Positions 34,702 to 43,764 of a stretch of 64,000 bases of DNA are shown here, one piece after another (position 1 is the first letter of the stretch; the number at the start of each line of letters is the position of its first letter). The notes under the pieces are model-generated. The model saw only the letters and a list, made by a program, of their open reading frames with translations, made no database searches and was not told where the DNA came from. Made by a program: the position numbers and the translations under genes. Origin of the DNA: Shewanella baltica. GTDB lineage: Bacteria; Pseudomonadota; Gammaproteobacteria; Enterobacterales; Shewanellaceae. The DNA lies in contig NZ_UGYM01000002.1 of NCBI RefSeq assembly GCF_900456975.1, positions 4,154,001-4,218,000 of the forward strand, in the 5' to 3' direction.

Positions 34702-35432
34702 AGCACCGCCTGCTTTGAGGATTTGGCTTGGTTAGACTTTGCAGTTGCCATCCATACTCGCGTGCCATTCAATGCGATGAATAGCAGAATTGCGTATTCG
34801 ATAGACATGGCGTAAACACCTTGTGCAGCATACACACCAACACTAATCACGTTTATCACAACCCACAGAATCCAGTTTTCAACATACTTGCGGGTCATGA
34901 GAATTTGCGCGACCACTGACAATACAGTCATTGTGGCATCCCAAAACGGGAAGGCATCAGGATCTAAAGGTTTAAGGACGATATCATTGCCGAAGGCGTT
35001 GAGTGTGTTAGTGGCGATTTTAGCTAACGCTGCAAAGAAAGGGTCAATGAAGATAGTCATCAAACAAATAGCGACAATACTCACTACGCCAGTAATGAGC
35101 AGTTTTTGTTTAGATAGCCAACGCACTTGTAGTGATTCGCCATCAATAGTATTGGGACGAGTCCACGCATACCAACCGTAGATATTGGCGACAAAAAAGA
35201 ATAATTGCAGAATTAATAATCCATATAGTTGGATTTGGTAAAAGATGATTGCAAACAAAGTCACATTAATTAAACCAAAAAAATAGTTAATCGTTTTCTC
35301 TTTGCTTGCACACCAAATACACAATAAACCAAATACAGTGCCAACCATCTCAATCCATGACATGGCATAGCCACTGCCCAGAGGAATATTAACAAAGGTA
35401 TTATTGATACTAAACCATGAAATAATGTCCAT
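34698..35432 (-). CDS. pnuC: PnuC-family nicotinamide riboside/nucleoside transporter
   Basis: A 244-residue membrane protein with seven hydrophobic segments and the family motif around YGWYAWTRPN (about residues 84-93). TRKYVENWILWVVINVISVGVYAAQG near 180-205 is also typical. PnuC proteins facilitate diffusion of nicotinamide riboside. Close relatives carry thiamin or deoxynucleosides, and coupling to a nucleoside phosphorylase makes the last group worth considering. AAGGA lies seven bases before the ATG. First of a two-gene operon. Confidence 0.85.
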   Translation of the reverse strand: MDIISWFSINNTFVNIPLGSGYAMSWIEMVGTVFGLLCIWCASKEKTINYFFGLINVTLFAIIFYQIQLYGLLILQLFFFVANIYGWYAWTRPNTIDGESLQVRWLSKQKLLITGVVSIVAICLMTIFIDPFFAALAKIATNTLNAFGNDIVLKPLDPDAFPFWDATMTVLSVVAQILMTRKYVENWILWVVINVISVGVYAAQGVYAMSIEYAILLFIALNGTRVWMATAKSNQAKSSKQAVL

Positions 35433-35650
35433 ATAGCGATCCTTTTTATCCGTTAAACATCGAGATAATAAAAATACTCAATAATCAAGGCTAAGAAACG
35501 GACTTTTGTCCCTTTCATTGGCGATGGTTTGATTTCGTGATCCAATCCCGCTTTTGGCTAGTTTAAATGCGGTTTGCTGAAGGGTACAAAATGATCGGGC
35601 AAGTAAGGCTCTTATATCTAACATATTTAAACATCGGTACTTGGCACCCA

Positions 35651-35723
35651 GAAATACACCTTCCCTCAGAGTTGCCACAAGATAAATAAAAATCGGTGTT
35701 TTTCTGGCTTGTGAGCGAGACGA
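35651..35723. repeat. diverged dispersed repeat, copy 2
   Basis: The first 29 bases match 30689-30717 at 24 positions. A GTGAGCGAG follows at about 35712 as in copy 1. Noncoding. Confidence 0.5.
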
Positions 35724-35851
35724 GGATTGCCGAACAGGAGTATTTTACATGGATGTAAATCGAGGACTTCGAAAGCCATAGCCCCTTTGGCCATGAGTAA
35801 AAGAGGCTTTCAAATCCGTTGAGAATGCCGGCCATATTTTACAAATAAGCC

Positions 35852-35880
35852 AAAAGGAGAACAGGTACTTCTCCCCTTTT
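35852..35880 (-). terminator. terminator of the methyltransferase locus
   Basis: On the minus strand CCAAAAGGGGAGAA pairs with TTCTCCTTTTGG around a 7-base loop and ends in TTTT, about 120 bases after the methyltransferase stop. Confidence 0.6.
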
Positions 35881-36001
35881 GGTCTGCGCTTAATGAATAA
35901 TCACGGATGGAGCCCAACGACTTTGACTTTCTTGTTAAAAGAATGAAAATTCAAACGAAGTTCGAAGACGATTGCCCAATTGCCCAACCTTCAACAGAAG
36001 G

Positions 36002-36859
36002 TCAAATCTTCACGCAGACAAACAGCGCGTTGCCGGATGCTAAATCCCACGGGACGATTCTTTCATAATCATGTTCGAAAACATGTACTTCAAAATAGGG
36101 TGCTAACAGTTCCTGCAGTTCTGTGAAGCTAGTCGCGACCATGGCATGTTGATCTTGCCATTGCTCAATGCTGTGTAGTTCTTGTAAGCCAACGTCCTGC
36201 AAACCTGCGGCGTGTAACCCCGCTTCCAGCGAGCCTAAACCTTTCATATCAGAGACTGGTAAAGGCGAAGCTCACACCTCAGTAAACGGCAGACTGCTTT
36301 TGGCAATACTCAACTTTAAGGATTGTTTCTCGCCTTGACCACTGTAATGCCAGCCGGATTCAAAGGCGAAATGGCTACCATCAAACTCGGCAAAATGCTT
36401 AACCGAGGCAGTGTTATCGATTCTGTGTTTATCGACCGTGTTAAAACAAAACAGTCCGCCGTCATTGAGCGCACTGTGCACACTGGCGATACAACTTTTA
36501 AGCCGTTCGATACAAGCACTGTAATGAATGGAATATAAAAAACAGGTGATCAAGTCGACGCGCTCTTCTAAATAGAATGCTGTCATATCTTGCAGGTTAA
36601 ACTGGGCTTCGGGACAACGGCGCATGGCCATGTCGAGCATCGGCTGATTGATATCGAGGCCACTGCATTGATAACCAAGATCGATAAAATGCCGCACATG
36701 CGGACCCGTACCACAAGCTAAATCAAGGTGTTGTTTACCGTTATTGCCAAGGAACTGATGCAGACGATGAATGCTCGCACTCTGTTGCTGGTAGTTAATA
36801 TCAGAACACATTAAATCGTAATAGCCGGATAAATCGGTATAGAGCGCGTTGGAAGACAT
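36002..36859 (-). pseudogene. class I SAM-dependent methyltransferase interrupted by an in-frame TGA
   Basis: The upstream part (36859-36272, 195 residues) has the SAM-binding motif LDLACGTGPHVRHF, then GLDINQPMLDMA and LITCFLYSIHY. It stops at TGA (36274-36272). The same frame continues open and encodes 90 more codons to 36002, ending in a typical C-terminal strand set (YFEVHVFEHDYERIVPWDLASGNALFVCVKI). No frame change is needed, so a single nonsense mutation or in-frame insertion best explains the break. Whether the truncated protein is active is unknown. It stands alone, with a terminator downstream. Confidence 0.65.
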
Positions 36860-37113
36860 AGTAGCGAATAGGTAACAAGGGCAATTCTAGGTGGCGCATG
36901 ATATATCAGTTAGCCGATATCAGAAACAAACAATTGCCCCACAGCTCAGTACGGCTAAAGCTAAAGCGGCCAATTATGCACTCAAGGATTCAAATAAGTA
37001 TGTTGGGTAGGAGAGGCGCTAAGCTCAATAATCACCAGCAGAAGAATATGTTAGCTAAAGAAATGAAATCGCAGTGAACTCACAACACACATCGAGCTCA
37101 CACTCGCAATTAA

Positions 37114-37575
37114 CTACTTGCAGGCGCATCTCGCGGATTGCTCGCAAGGCGGCGCAGCGGCCACTTCACACATACCCGCAGTTTTGCCTTCGCCAACACA
37201 CCAAGCATTACAGTCAAAGGTATCAGGATGACCTAAGTCGTCACTGTGACCGTGTATCACATCTTTGCCGGGATTGGATTCGACTAATAAGCCATCGGGC
37301 AAACACGCCTCGCCAAACATTCTGCCATTAGGCACACCTTGTGCATCGGTGCCGACATGGCAACCTGCAACACCGGGTGCAACACCATCACTGTCCTTCC
37401 ACCAGCTCTGTTTATTCTCTTGCCAATCTGAGGGTTTAAATTCTATGGTGCCCATGGCACCCGCCATTCCCTTGGCGCCATCCGAGGGTTCACCGATTTC
37501 ACCGTGGGCAAATACTGGGCTAGCAAGCAGCAGGGAACAAGATACCAATAGGGTTAAAGCTGTAAATTGTTTCAT
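37114..37575 (-). CDS. exported cysteine-rich protein of unknown function
   Basis: A 153-residue protein with a clear signal peptide (MKQFTALTLLVSCSLLLASPVFA). The mature part is rich in Gly, Asp and His and has eight cysteines clustered in the second half (GCHVG, EACLPDG, DCNAWCVGEG, MCEV, PPCEQSARCACK). This suggests disulfide bonds or metal binding in the periplasm. GAKGMAGAMGTIEFKPSDWQ precedes them. I do not recognise a family. Monocistronic; function unknown. Confidence 0.7.
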   Translation of the reverse strand: MKQFTALTLLVSCSLLLASPVFAHGEIGEPSDGAKGMAGAMGTIEFKPSDWQENKQSWWKDSDGVAPGVAGCHVGTDAQGVPNGRMFGEACLPDGLLVESNPGKDVIHGHSDDLGHPDTFDCNAWCVGEGKTAGMCEVAAAPPCEQSARCACK

Positions 37576-37854
37576 AACACCTCCTTTGTTTGAGTCAGAG
37601 TAAGCTTAGTCAGATGTGTCGATATCACCACCTTTTAGCGGCGCTAACCCCGCAAGGGTAAGAGCGGCGATTCAAATATCCGCCCCAATTGAAACTAAGC
37701 CATCATCGCGTTTGTCGTTTTTACTGACAGGCACAGACACACTCGCCGCACTTAACGTGCAGGCAAGTGTCTGTTAATTAAATATTTTAGATTCGATGGT
37801 AAACGCACAAAGCAGAAGAATAACCAAGTAGTTTAAGATGTTGAACGAGCGCGG

Positions 37855-38628
37855 CTATGGTGCATGAAAGTTCAGCTCTTCATAGGTGCTTAAATGTTCG
37901 AGCTTAGGTTTAGCAAAGTAATAACCCTGAAAATACTCAATCCCAATTCCAGCGAGATAATTCAGTTCACCTTCGGTTTCAACGCCTTCGGCCAAAACTC
38001 TGGTATTAAGCTCTAGGCAAATACGCAGTATTTCATCCACCGCCAGCTGTTTTTCTTTATCGGCATCGATATCACGGATCAAGGTCATGTCGAGTTTTAG
38101 CACTCGGGGACGCAGGGCATCCAACCAACTTAAATCAGCAAAACCACTGCCAAAATCATCGATTGCGGTGATAAAACCACGCTTAGCATAACTCTCGAAG
38201 ATGCGGACTAATTTCGCCCGATCGACAATTTGCTCACCCTCTGTCACTTCGAACATAATTTTGTGGATATCAAACCCATACATGTCGGCGGCTTCAATCG
38301 TCGCGCGAATACAGGTTTCAGGGTTATACACAGCATTGGGCAGAAAGTTGATACTGAGCATCTTATCGAGTCCCAACTTTGAAGCGGTTTCTATCGCTTT
38401 AACCCGGCAAGCCTGATCAAAATAGTACTTGTTGCTATCGTTAATTCGCGCAAACACCCACGCGGCCCCTTCACCTTCGGGACCTCTAACAAGGGCTTCA
38501 TAACCGCTAATCTCACGGCTGGGCCAATGAATGATAGGTTGAAATGCCATGCGAATTTCAAATCCTAATGACTTACCACTTAAGCAATCCATGCATGTTT
38601 GCTGCTTTATTCGAGCGGGGAAATCCAT
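37855..38628 (-). CDS. EAL-domain cyclic-di-GMP phosphodiesterase
   Basis: A 257-residue stand-alone EAL protein without sensor or GGDEF domain. The catalytic motifs look intact: EALVRG (the EAL motif), INFLPNAV with the metal Asn, FEVTEGE, IDDFGSGFADLSWL, the Lys in VLKLDMTLI, VLAEGVETEGEL and YFQGYYFAKP. It should hydrolyse c-di-GMP to pGpG. A Cys pair near the N-terminus (QTCMDCLSG) could bind a ligand or flavin-like cofactor, as in some short EAL proteins. The start at 38628 follows GGAGG by six bases. Confidence 0.9.
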   Translation of the reverse strand: MDFPARIKQQTCMDCLSGKSLGFEIRMAFQPIIHWPSREISGYEALVRGPEGEGAAWVFARINDSNKYYFDQACRVKAIETASKLGLDKMLSINFLPNAVYNPETCIRATIEAADMYGFDIHKIMFEVTEGEQIVDRAKLVRIFESYAKRGFITAIDDFGSGFADLSWLDALRPRVLKLDMTLIRDIDADKEKQLAVDEILRICLELNTRVLAEGVETEGELNYLAGIGIEYFQGYYFAKPKLEHLSTYEELNFHAP

Positions 38629-38773
38629 AAACGGCCTCCTTAACATCACCTTACTAGTGTGAGGATAAATACTTAAATTTGCCAGTTTTTACTGTTCATC
38701 ATCCTAATAAAATCCATCACATATAGAGTGAAGAATGCTATTTCCAAAAATATAAAACGATTGTAAACGGCAT

Positions 38774-38808
38774 AAAAAAATGGATGAATCCCAATAGGAG
38801 CTTCATCC
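38774..38808 (-). terminator. terminator of the SIMPL-domain gene
   Basis: GGATGAA and TTCATCC form a 7-bp stem with a 13-base loop, followed on the minus strand by ATTTTTTT, about 25 bases after the stop. Confidence 0.65.
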
Positions 38809-38831
38809 ATCACCATATGCCTCTGACTGAT

Positions 38832-39545
38832 TTACTTCAGTTTATAAATCACTTCAACTCTATCTTCTATGCTCACTTGACCATATTGATAACTCTCGGC
38901 GGCGCCCATGGCATCGGCTTTAGCGCTCATACGCAACATGACAGGTTGCACAGGGCGTTGATCGTAATAACGGATCTGCCAAATCTTACCGAGATTTTCA
39001 CCAAAGCCTTTAGCCAAAGATTCGGCTTTTTGTTTGGCATCCACAATCGCGGCTTGACGTGCTTTGGCGACGTATTCAGCTTCTTTGCTCGACTTAAGGG
39101 CGATGTTATTGACCCGATTCATGCCCTCTTCTAAGGCAGAATCTAAAATAGCATTCAAGCGGCTTAAGTCTGTTACCGTCACGGTAATTTGGCGACTGGC
39201 AGTATAACCCGTCAGCTCTGGCGCTTTATCCTGCACATAGACGTATTGCGGTTGAAGATTTAAATTCGCGCTCTGGATCTGATCTTTAGTCACACCCGCT
39301 GCGGTGAGACGGGCGATAAACTTAGCCACGGCGGCATCGGAATTATCTTTGGCGGCTTTAGCGGTTTTTTCGGTCACGACCACTTCCACATTCACATCCG
39401 CCATATCGGGCTCGACTTGGATTTGGCTGACACCCATGGTTTCAATGTGGGGGAAATCGACCTCCGCGGCGAGTACTGCTGGTGCCATAAACGCACTCGA
39501 AAAAAGACCACCCGCTACCAATACCGCTAAAAGAGAATTTTTCAT
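38832..39545 (-). CDS. SIMPL-domain (DUF541) periplasmic protein
   Basis: A 237-residue protein with a signal peptide (MKNSLLAVLVAGGLFSSAFMAPAVLAA) and a full SIMPL/DUF541 domain. GVSQIQVEPDMADVNVEVVV starts the domain, QSANLNLQPQYVY and GYTASRQITVTV are core strands, and the C-terminal half has EYVAKARQAAIVDAKQKAESLAKGFG. E. coli YggE of this family lowers oxidative stress; the mechanism is unclear. It is monocistronic. Confidence 0.88.
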   Translation of the reverse strand: MKNSLLAVLVAGGLFSSAFMAPAVLAAEVDFPHIETMGVSQIQVEPDMADVNVEVVVTEKTAKAAKDNSDAAVAKFIARLTAAGVTKDQIQSANLNLQPQYVYVQDKAPELTGYTASRQITVTVTDLSRLNAILDSALEEGMNRVNNIALKSSKEAEYVAKARQAAIVDAKQKAESLAKGFGENLGKIWQIRYYDQRPVQPVMLRMSAKADAMGAAESYQYGQVSIEDRVEVIYKLK

Positions 39546-39963
39546 AACTTACTCCAAAATAATGTGCTTATAGCTAAACCACTTCAAATAGAACGCATAT
39601 TCAAAACGAGACGGCTAACACGACTGTGTCGCTTATTTAGCGCTTAGGCTATCAGTAAAAAGTGCCAATACCTGTACCAATATGTAACAGCATCAACAAA
39701 CTGTCTCTTGCTCGCTATAAACGCGGCGGATTTTAAAAAGGGTTAATTTTTCTGAAAAATATTTAGCTCTTTTTATCTCTATGAGTTCGGCTGCGGATCT
39801 CTAGCGGATATTTCTATATCCACACTCAAAATAGGCCTTAGGGTTAACTGGCATATTCAGCGCCCCAGTTGTACACTTTTCAGCCAAAGCTACTGTACCT
39901 TTTAACCACATCAGGTATAATCCGCCAACTTTTTTAAGGCTGCTCTAACCTCAGCGAGAAACC
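39546..39963. other. divergent promoter spacer before rimO
   Basis: About 420 bases between the divergent SIMPL and rimO genes. No gene, regulatory array or strong structure recognised. Confidence 0.4.
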
Positions 39964-41382
39964 ATGACAGTTGAAACTTTTAAACCCAAGCAAACGACCA
40001 CGCTTGATATCCCAGTAAAAACATTAGAAGCAGCAAGCACTAATGCTGTTACCACTGGGAATCGCATCGGTTTTGTGTCTTTGGGCTGCCCAAAAAACCT
40101 CGTGGATTCAGAGCGTATTCTGACTCAGTTACGCATCGACGGCTACGAAGTGACTAACAGCTACGCCAATGCCGATCTGGTTATCGTCAACACCTGCGGC
40201 TTTATCGATGCTGCGGTTGAAGAATCTCTGGACGCTGTGCGTGAAGCCTTAGAAGAAAACGGCAAAGTGATCGTAACTGGCTGCCTTGGCGCCAAAGAAA
40301 ACCAAATCCGCGAAGTACATCCAGATGTGTTAGAAATCACTGGCCCACACAGCTATGAAGCCGTGTTGAAGCACGTTCACAAATATGTGCCTAAGCCAGA
40401 ACACAACCCTTTCACGTCATTAATCCCACAAACTGGGGTTAAGTTAACGCCTAAGCATTACGCTTATTTAAAGATTTCAGAAGGTTGCGACAACCGTTGT
40501 ACTTTCTGCATTATTCCTTCACTACGTGGCGATCTCGACAGCCGCCCAGCGGGCAGCATCTTAGATGAAGCTAAGCGTTTAGTGGAATCAGGCGTACAAG
40601 AAATTTTAGTCGTCAGCCAAGATACCTCGGCCTACGGCAAAGACAAAGGCGGTCGTACCGATTTTTGGAACGGTATGCCAGTCAAGCAAGACATTACTAG
40701 CCTAGCGCGCCAACTGGGTAAAATGGGCGCTTGGGTGCGTCTGCATTATATCTATCCATACCCATGGGTTGACGATTTGATCCCACTGATGGCCGAAGGT
40801 TTGATCCTGCCGTATTTGGATATTCCAATGCAGCATGCAAGCCCACGTATCCTGAAGATGATGAAGCGTCCAGGCCGTGTTGACCGTCAGTTAGAAGCGA
40901 TTCAACGCTGGCGTGAAATCTGCCCCGATCTAGTGATCCGCTCAACCTTCATCGTCGGCTTCCCAGGTGAAACCGAAGAGGATTTCCAAATCCTGCTCGA
41001 TTTCTTAAAAGAAGCACGTCTTGATCGCGTCGGTTGCTTTAAGTATTCAGAAGTCGATGGCGCTGTCGCCAACACCATCACCGAGCTTATCAGCGAAGAT
41101 GTTAAAGAAGACAGATACCACAGATTTATGGAAGTCCAAGCCGAGATCAGCGCCGAGCGTTTAGCCCGTTTCGTTGGCCGTACCTTAGACATTCTGATTG
41201 ACGATGTTGACGAAGAAGGCGCCATTGGCCGCAGCTTCGCCGATGCACCAGAAATCGACGGTATGGTGTTTATCAATGGTGAAACTGAGCTGGAACCAGG
41301 CATGTTGGTTCGTGCTCGCATCACCCATTCAGACGAACACGATCTGTGGGCTGAAGTAGTAGACGCTGACACCCAAGACTAA
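39964..41382 (+). CDS. rimO: ribosomal protein S12 methylthiotransferase RimO
   Basis: A 472-residue radical-SAM enzyme that methylthiolates the conserved Asp of ribosomal protein S12. The N-terminal UPF0004 domain contributes three cluster cysteines (Cys42 in [12 protein letters not shown], Cys78 in VNTCGF, Cys107 in VTGCLGA). The radical SAM motif CDNRCTFC is at residues 175-182. A C-terminal TRAM domain follows (about 400-465). The SLGCPKN signature separates RimO from MiaB. About 25 residues precede the usual N-terminus, so a slightly later start is possible. Confidence 0.97.
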   Translation: MTVETFKPKQTTTLDIPVKTLEAASTNAVTTGNRIGFVSLGCPKNLVDSERILTQLRIDGYEVTNSYANADLVIVNTCGFIDAAVEESLDAVREALEENGKVIVTGCLGAKENQIREVHPDVLEITGPHSYEAVLKHVHKYVPKPEHNPFTSLIPQTGVKLTPKHYAYLKISEGCDNRCTFCIIPSLRGDLDSRPAGSILDEAKRLVESGVQEILVVSQDTSAYGKDKGGRTDFWNGMPVKQDITSLARQLGKMGAWVRLHYIYPYPWVDDLIPLMAEGLILPYLDIPMQHASPRILKMMKRPGRVDRQLEAIQRWREICPDLVIRSTFIVGFPGETEEDFQILLDFLKEARLDRVGCFKYSEVDGAVANTITELISEDVKEDRYHRFMEVQAEISAERLARFVGRTLDILIDDVDEEGAIGRSFADAPEIDGMVFINGETELEPGMLVRARITHSDEHDLWAEVVDADTQD

Positions 41383-41412
41383 GCCGTTCTGATACAGGAC
41401 AGGCTATGACTC

Positions 41413-41440
41413 AAAAAGCGAACCTCTGGTTCGCTTTTTG
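41413..41440 (+). terminator. rimO terminator
   Basis: AAAAAGCGAACC and GGTTCGCTTTTTG form a 12-bp stem with a 3-base loop, about 30 bases past the stop. Confidence 0.9.
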
Positions 41441-41504
41441 TTTTTAACATTTCGTAAGCATTAACACTGCGAATGCTTCAGCATTCTTACTCCACTGTTT
41501 CACC

Positions 41505-41556
41505 TCACTATCTCATCACACTATTTCTTCTCACTATCTCATCACACTGTTTCTTT
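41505..41556. repeat. two tandem 26-bp repeats
   Basis: TCACTATCTCATCACACT plus ATTTCTTC, then the same 18 bases plus GTTTCTTT, period 26, with a degraded third unit (CATTATCTTGGCTCAC). It lies in the rimO-fumC spacer; no function seen. Confidence 0.6.
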
Positions 41557-41645
41557 TCATTATCTTGGCTCACAATCTTAATTCATTGCCCGCCTCATTT
41601 CCGCTCATTTATCAGCAGCTAGGCTGAGACGTTATGAATTAAGCA

Positions 41646-43049
41646 TTAAGCATCTGGCCCTAACATCTTATTGGCATCGACCCAAAGCTCGAACTCTTCT
41701 GCCGTGACAAACTCAAGTTCTAATGCCGCTTGGCGCAGTGTCTTGTGTTCGCTATGGGCTTTTTTGGCGATCTTAGCGGCCTTTTCATAACCGATATGTT
41801 GATTCAGCGCCGTCACTAGCATGAGTGAGTTTTCCACATGCTTAGCTATCTGCGGCTCGTTCGCCACTATGCCGACCACGCAGTGATCGTTAAACGACTG
41901 ACAAGCATCCCCCAATAAGCGCCCCGATTGCAGCACATTGGCGATGATCATTGGCTTAAATACATTGAGCTCAAACTGACCATTGCTGCCGCCAATGCTA
42001 ACGGCGACATCATTGCCCATGACTTGCGCGCACACCATAGTCATGGCCTCAACCTGAGTCGGGTTGACTTTGCCCGGCATGATCGACGAACCCGGTTCAT
42101 TTTCAGGCAGGAATAACTCAGCGATGCCGCAGCGCGGGCCAGAACCTAACATCCTAATATCATTTGCGATCTTCATTAAACTGACCGCCGCCACTTTATA
42201 GGCCGCCGACAGGGCGACTAATTCATCGTGGGCAGCAAGGGCGGCAAACTTATTCGGCGCCGTCACTAAGGGCAAGCCTGTGAGCTTTGCGATATTGTCC
42301 GCCACCTTAACGGCGTAATCCTTATGCGTATTCAGCCCAGTGCCCACGGCGGTCGCACCTAAGGCTAACTCGGCCACCCGCTTGAGACTGTGCTCAATGC
42401 CTTCGATACCATGACTTAATTGCGCGGCGTAACCCGAAAACTCTTGGCCTAAGGTTAACGGTGTCGCATCCATAAAATGCGTGCGGCCGATTTTAACTAG
42501 GTGCGCAAACTCCTCGGCCTTGTGCTGCAAGCTCTGCTGTAGTGACTTCATGCAGGGCAAAACCAGCTCAACGGCTTGACGATAGGCGGCAATGTGCATG
42601 GCGGTGGGAAAAGTATCGTTGGAAGATTGCGAGCGATTAACATCGTCATTGGGATGTAAACATTTAACCGCATCGGTGAGTTGCCCACCTGAGAGCACAT
42701 GGCCGCGATAGGCGATCACCTCATTGACGTTCATATTGGTTTGCGTGCCCGAGCCCGTTTGCCAAATCACCAAGGGAAATTGCGTATCGAGTTCGCCCGC
42801 AATCAGCTCATCGCACACTTGGGCAATCAGTTGGGCTTTAGCTTGAGTCAAAGTGCCGAGTTGTTGATTGGTGATGGCGGCGGCCTTTTTGAGATAACCA
42901 AATGCATGGATCACTTCAATCGGCATTGACGCTTCGACACCGATACGAAAGTGCTGCCGTGAACGCTCGGTTTGCGCGCCCCAATAACAGTCTGCGGGGA
43001 CTTTTATCTCACCCATAGTGTCGTGTTCGATTCGATATTGCTGTGCCAT
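41646..43049 (-). CDS. fumC: class II fumarate hydratase (fumarase C)
   Basis: A 467-residue enzyme of the fumarase/aspartase superfamily that interconverts fumarate and malate in the TCA cycle, independent of iron-sulfur clusters. The signature [13 protein letters not shown] is near residue 318. [13 protein letters not shown] (about 100), [15 protein letters not shown] and the catalytic His region [18 protein letters not shown] are conserved. The [12 protein letters not shown] C-terminus is family-like. The start at 43049 has GGAG six bases upstream; the ATG at 43055 abuts that site. Argininosuccinate lyase and aspartase are excluded by the [15 protein letters not shown] pattern. Confidence 0.93.
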   Translation of the reverse strand: MAQQYRIEHDTMGEIKVPADCYWGAQTERSRQHFRIGVEASMPIEVIHAFGYLKKAAAITNQQLGTLTQAKAQLIAQVCDELIAGELDTQFPLVIWQTGSGTQTNMNVNEVIAYRGHVLSGGQLTDAVKCLHPNDDVNRSQSSNDTFPTAMHIAAYRQAVELVLPCMKSLQQSLQHKAEEFAHLVKIGRTHFMDATPLTLGQEFSGYAAQLSHGIEGIEHSLKRVAELALGATAVGTGLNTHKDYAVKVADNIAKLTGLPLVTAPNKFAALAAHDELVALSAAYKVAAVSLMKIANDIRMLGSGPRCGIAELFLPENEPGSSIMPGKVNPTQVEAMTMVCAQVMGNDVAVSIGGSNGQFELNVFKPMIIANVLQSGRLLGDACQSFNDHCVVGIVANEPQIAKHVENSLMLVTALNQHIGYEKAAKIAKKAHSEHKTLRQAALELEFVTAEEFELWVDANKMLGPDA

Positions 43050-43265
43050 GCGCATCTCCTTCGCTAAAACCCTCTAAGCGTTCACCATACTCGCTCAGGG
43101 TAAAAGTACCAATTCATTCCAAGCTAAGCTCTCAGAAGGAAAGCGACTATCGACAATAAGGCTGATTTAAGCGTAAAGACGGATGTTGAGGCTGGCGAAG
43201 TAGCAGTAACGGGCAGGACTAACGAGGGACTAAAGCAAGCAGGCTAAAACAGGGGAAACAACAGA

Positions 43266-43490
43266 TTAACAAAAGCTCAGACGTAGAAAGTCAAAAGGGG
43301 CATCGCCCTTGTGCTGATGCCCCTTTCGGTTTTGTGCCTTACGGTCATATGACCCTTTGCCCTTTTTGGCTTTCTCGGTGCGGGTCCTAAACAGGGGACT
43401 CGTCACTAACGCTTTAAGTGCGTTGTCGGTAATGGTGCCTCGGCCACTTTCGTGTTCTAAGGTCATATTTTGCGGTTTTTGCTTAGTCAT
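43266..43490 (-). CDS. arfA: alternative ribosome-rescue factor ArfA
   Basis: A 74-residue basic protein matching ArfA. GRGTITDNALKALVTSPLF (about 16-34) is the conserved N-terminal part that reaches the ribosomal decoding centre, and KAKKGKGSYDRK (about 40-51) is the KGKGSY motif. ArfA recruits RF2 to ribosomes stalled on nonstop mRNA. The last codons overlie an intrinsic-terminator hairpin (43294-43326). Most transcripts would therefore end before the stop codon and be tagged by tmRNA, giving stable ArfA only when tmRNA is limiting, as known in E. coli. The ATG at 43490 follows GAGG by six bases. Confidence 0.9.
   Translation of the reverse strand: MTKQKPQNMTLEHESGRGTITDNALKALVTSPLFRTRTEKAKKGKGSYDRKAQNRKGHQHKGDAPFDFLRLSFC
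43294..43326 (-). terminator. intragenic hairpin/terminator of arfA
   Basis: AAAGGGGCATC and GATGCCCCTTT form a perfect 11-bp stem with an 11-base loop, followed on the minus strand by a T run (GCCCCTTTTGA). It covers about codons 55-66, before the stop codon. Such a hairpin produces truncated nonstop mRNA by termination or RNase III cleavage. Confidence 0.85.
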
Positions 43491-43764
43491 TTTATGCCTC
43501 ACTGCTTAATGAAAGTTAAGCCCATGGCCTAACAGCGCAAACTATAACGCAATCAAATCAGATGTACAGAGTTTGTGCACTCCAACATAAAAAATGGCGT
43601 TGACTAGTAGGAAAGTATGATAGATTATTCAAACAAAAATAATATATTAAGCTTAATAATCAATAAGATTTAGTTAATGAATTTTAAGATTAGTTTACGG
43701 ATTTTGCCATAACCTTTATTGGCACTCAGGTTACACTTTGTAATCGACAGATAAGGAGATCAAT

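Larger units (their letters stand above)
35433..36001. other. spacer upstream of pnuC containing repeat and terminator
   Basis: About 570 bases. It contains the diverged repeat at 35651 and the methyltransferase terminator at 35852. TTTACATGGATGTAAA, a perfect palindrome near 35747, is of the dispersed intergenic type. No gene and no recognisable riboswitch for the pnuC transcript. Confidence 0.4.

Noticed and set aside
35478..35835. Minus-strand ORFs of 66 and 90 codons upstream of pnuC
   Set aside because: They cover the dispersed repeat and have no ribosome-binding sites or family features.
36272..36274. TGA as a selenocysteine codon in the methyltransferase
   Set aside because: No suitable SECIS hairpin directly after the TGA, and the methyltransferase family is not known for selenocysteine at this place.
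41505..41570. CRISPR-like short repeats
   Set aside because: Only two clear 26-bp units in direct tandem with no spacers and no cas genes in the window.
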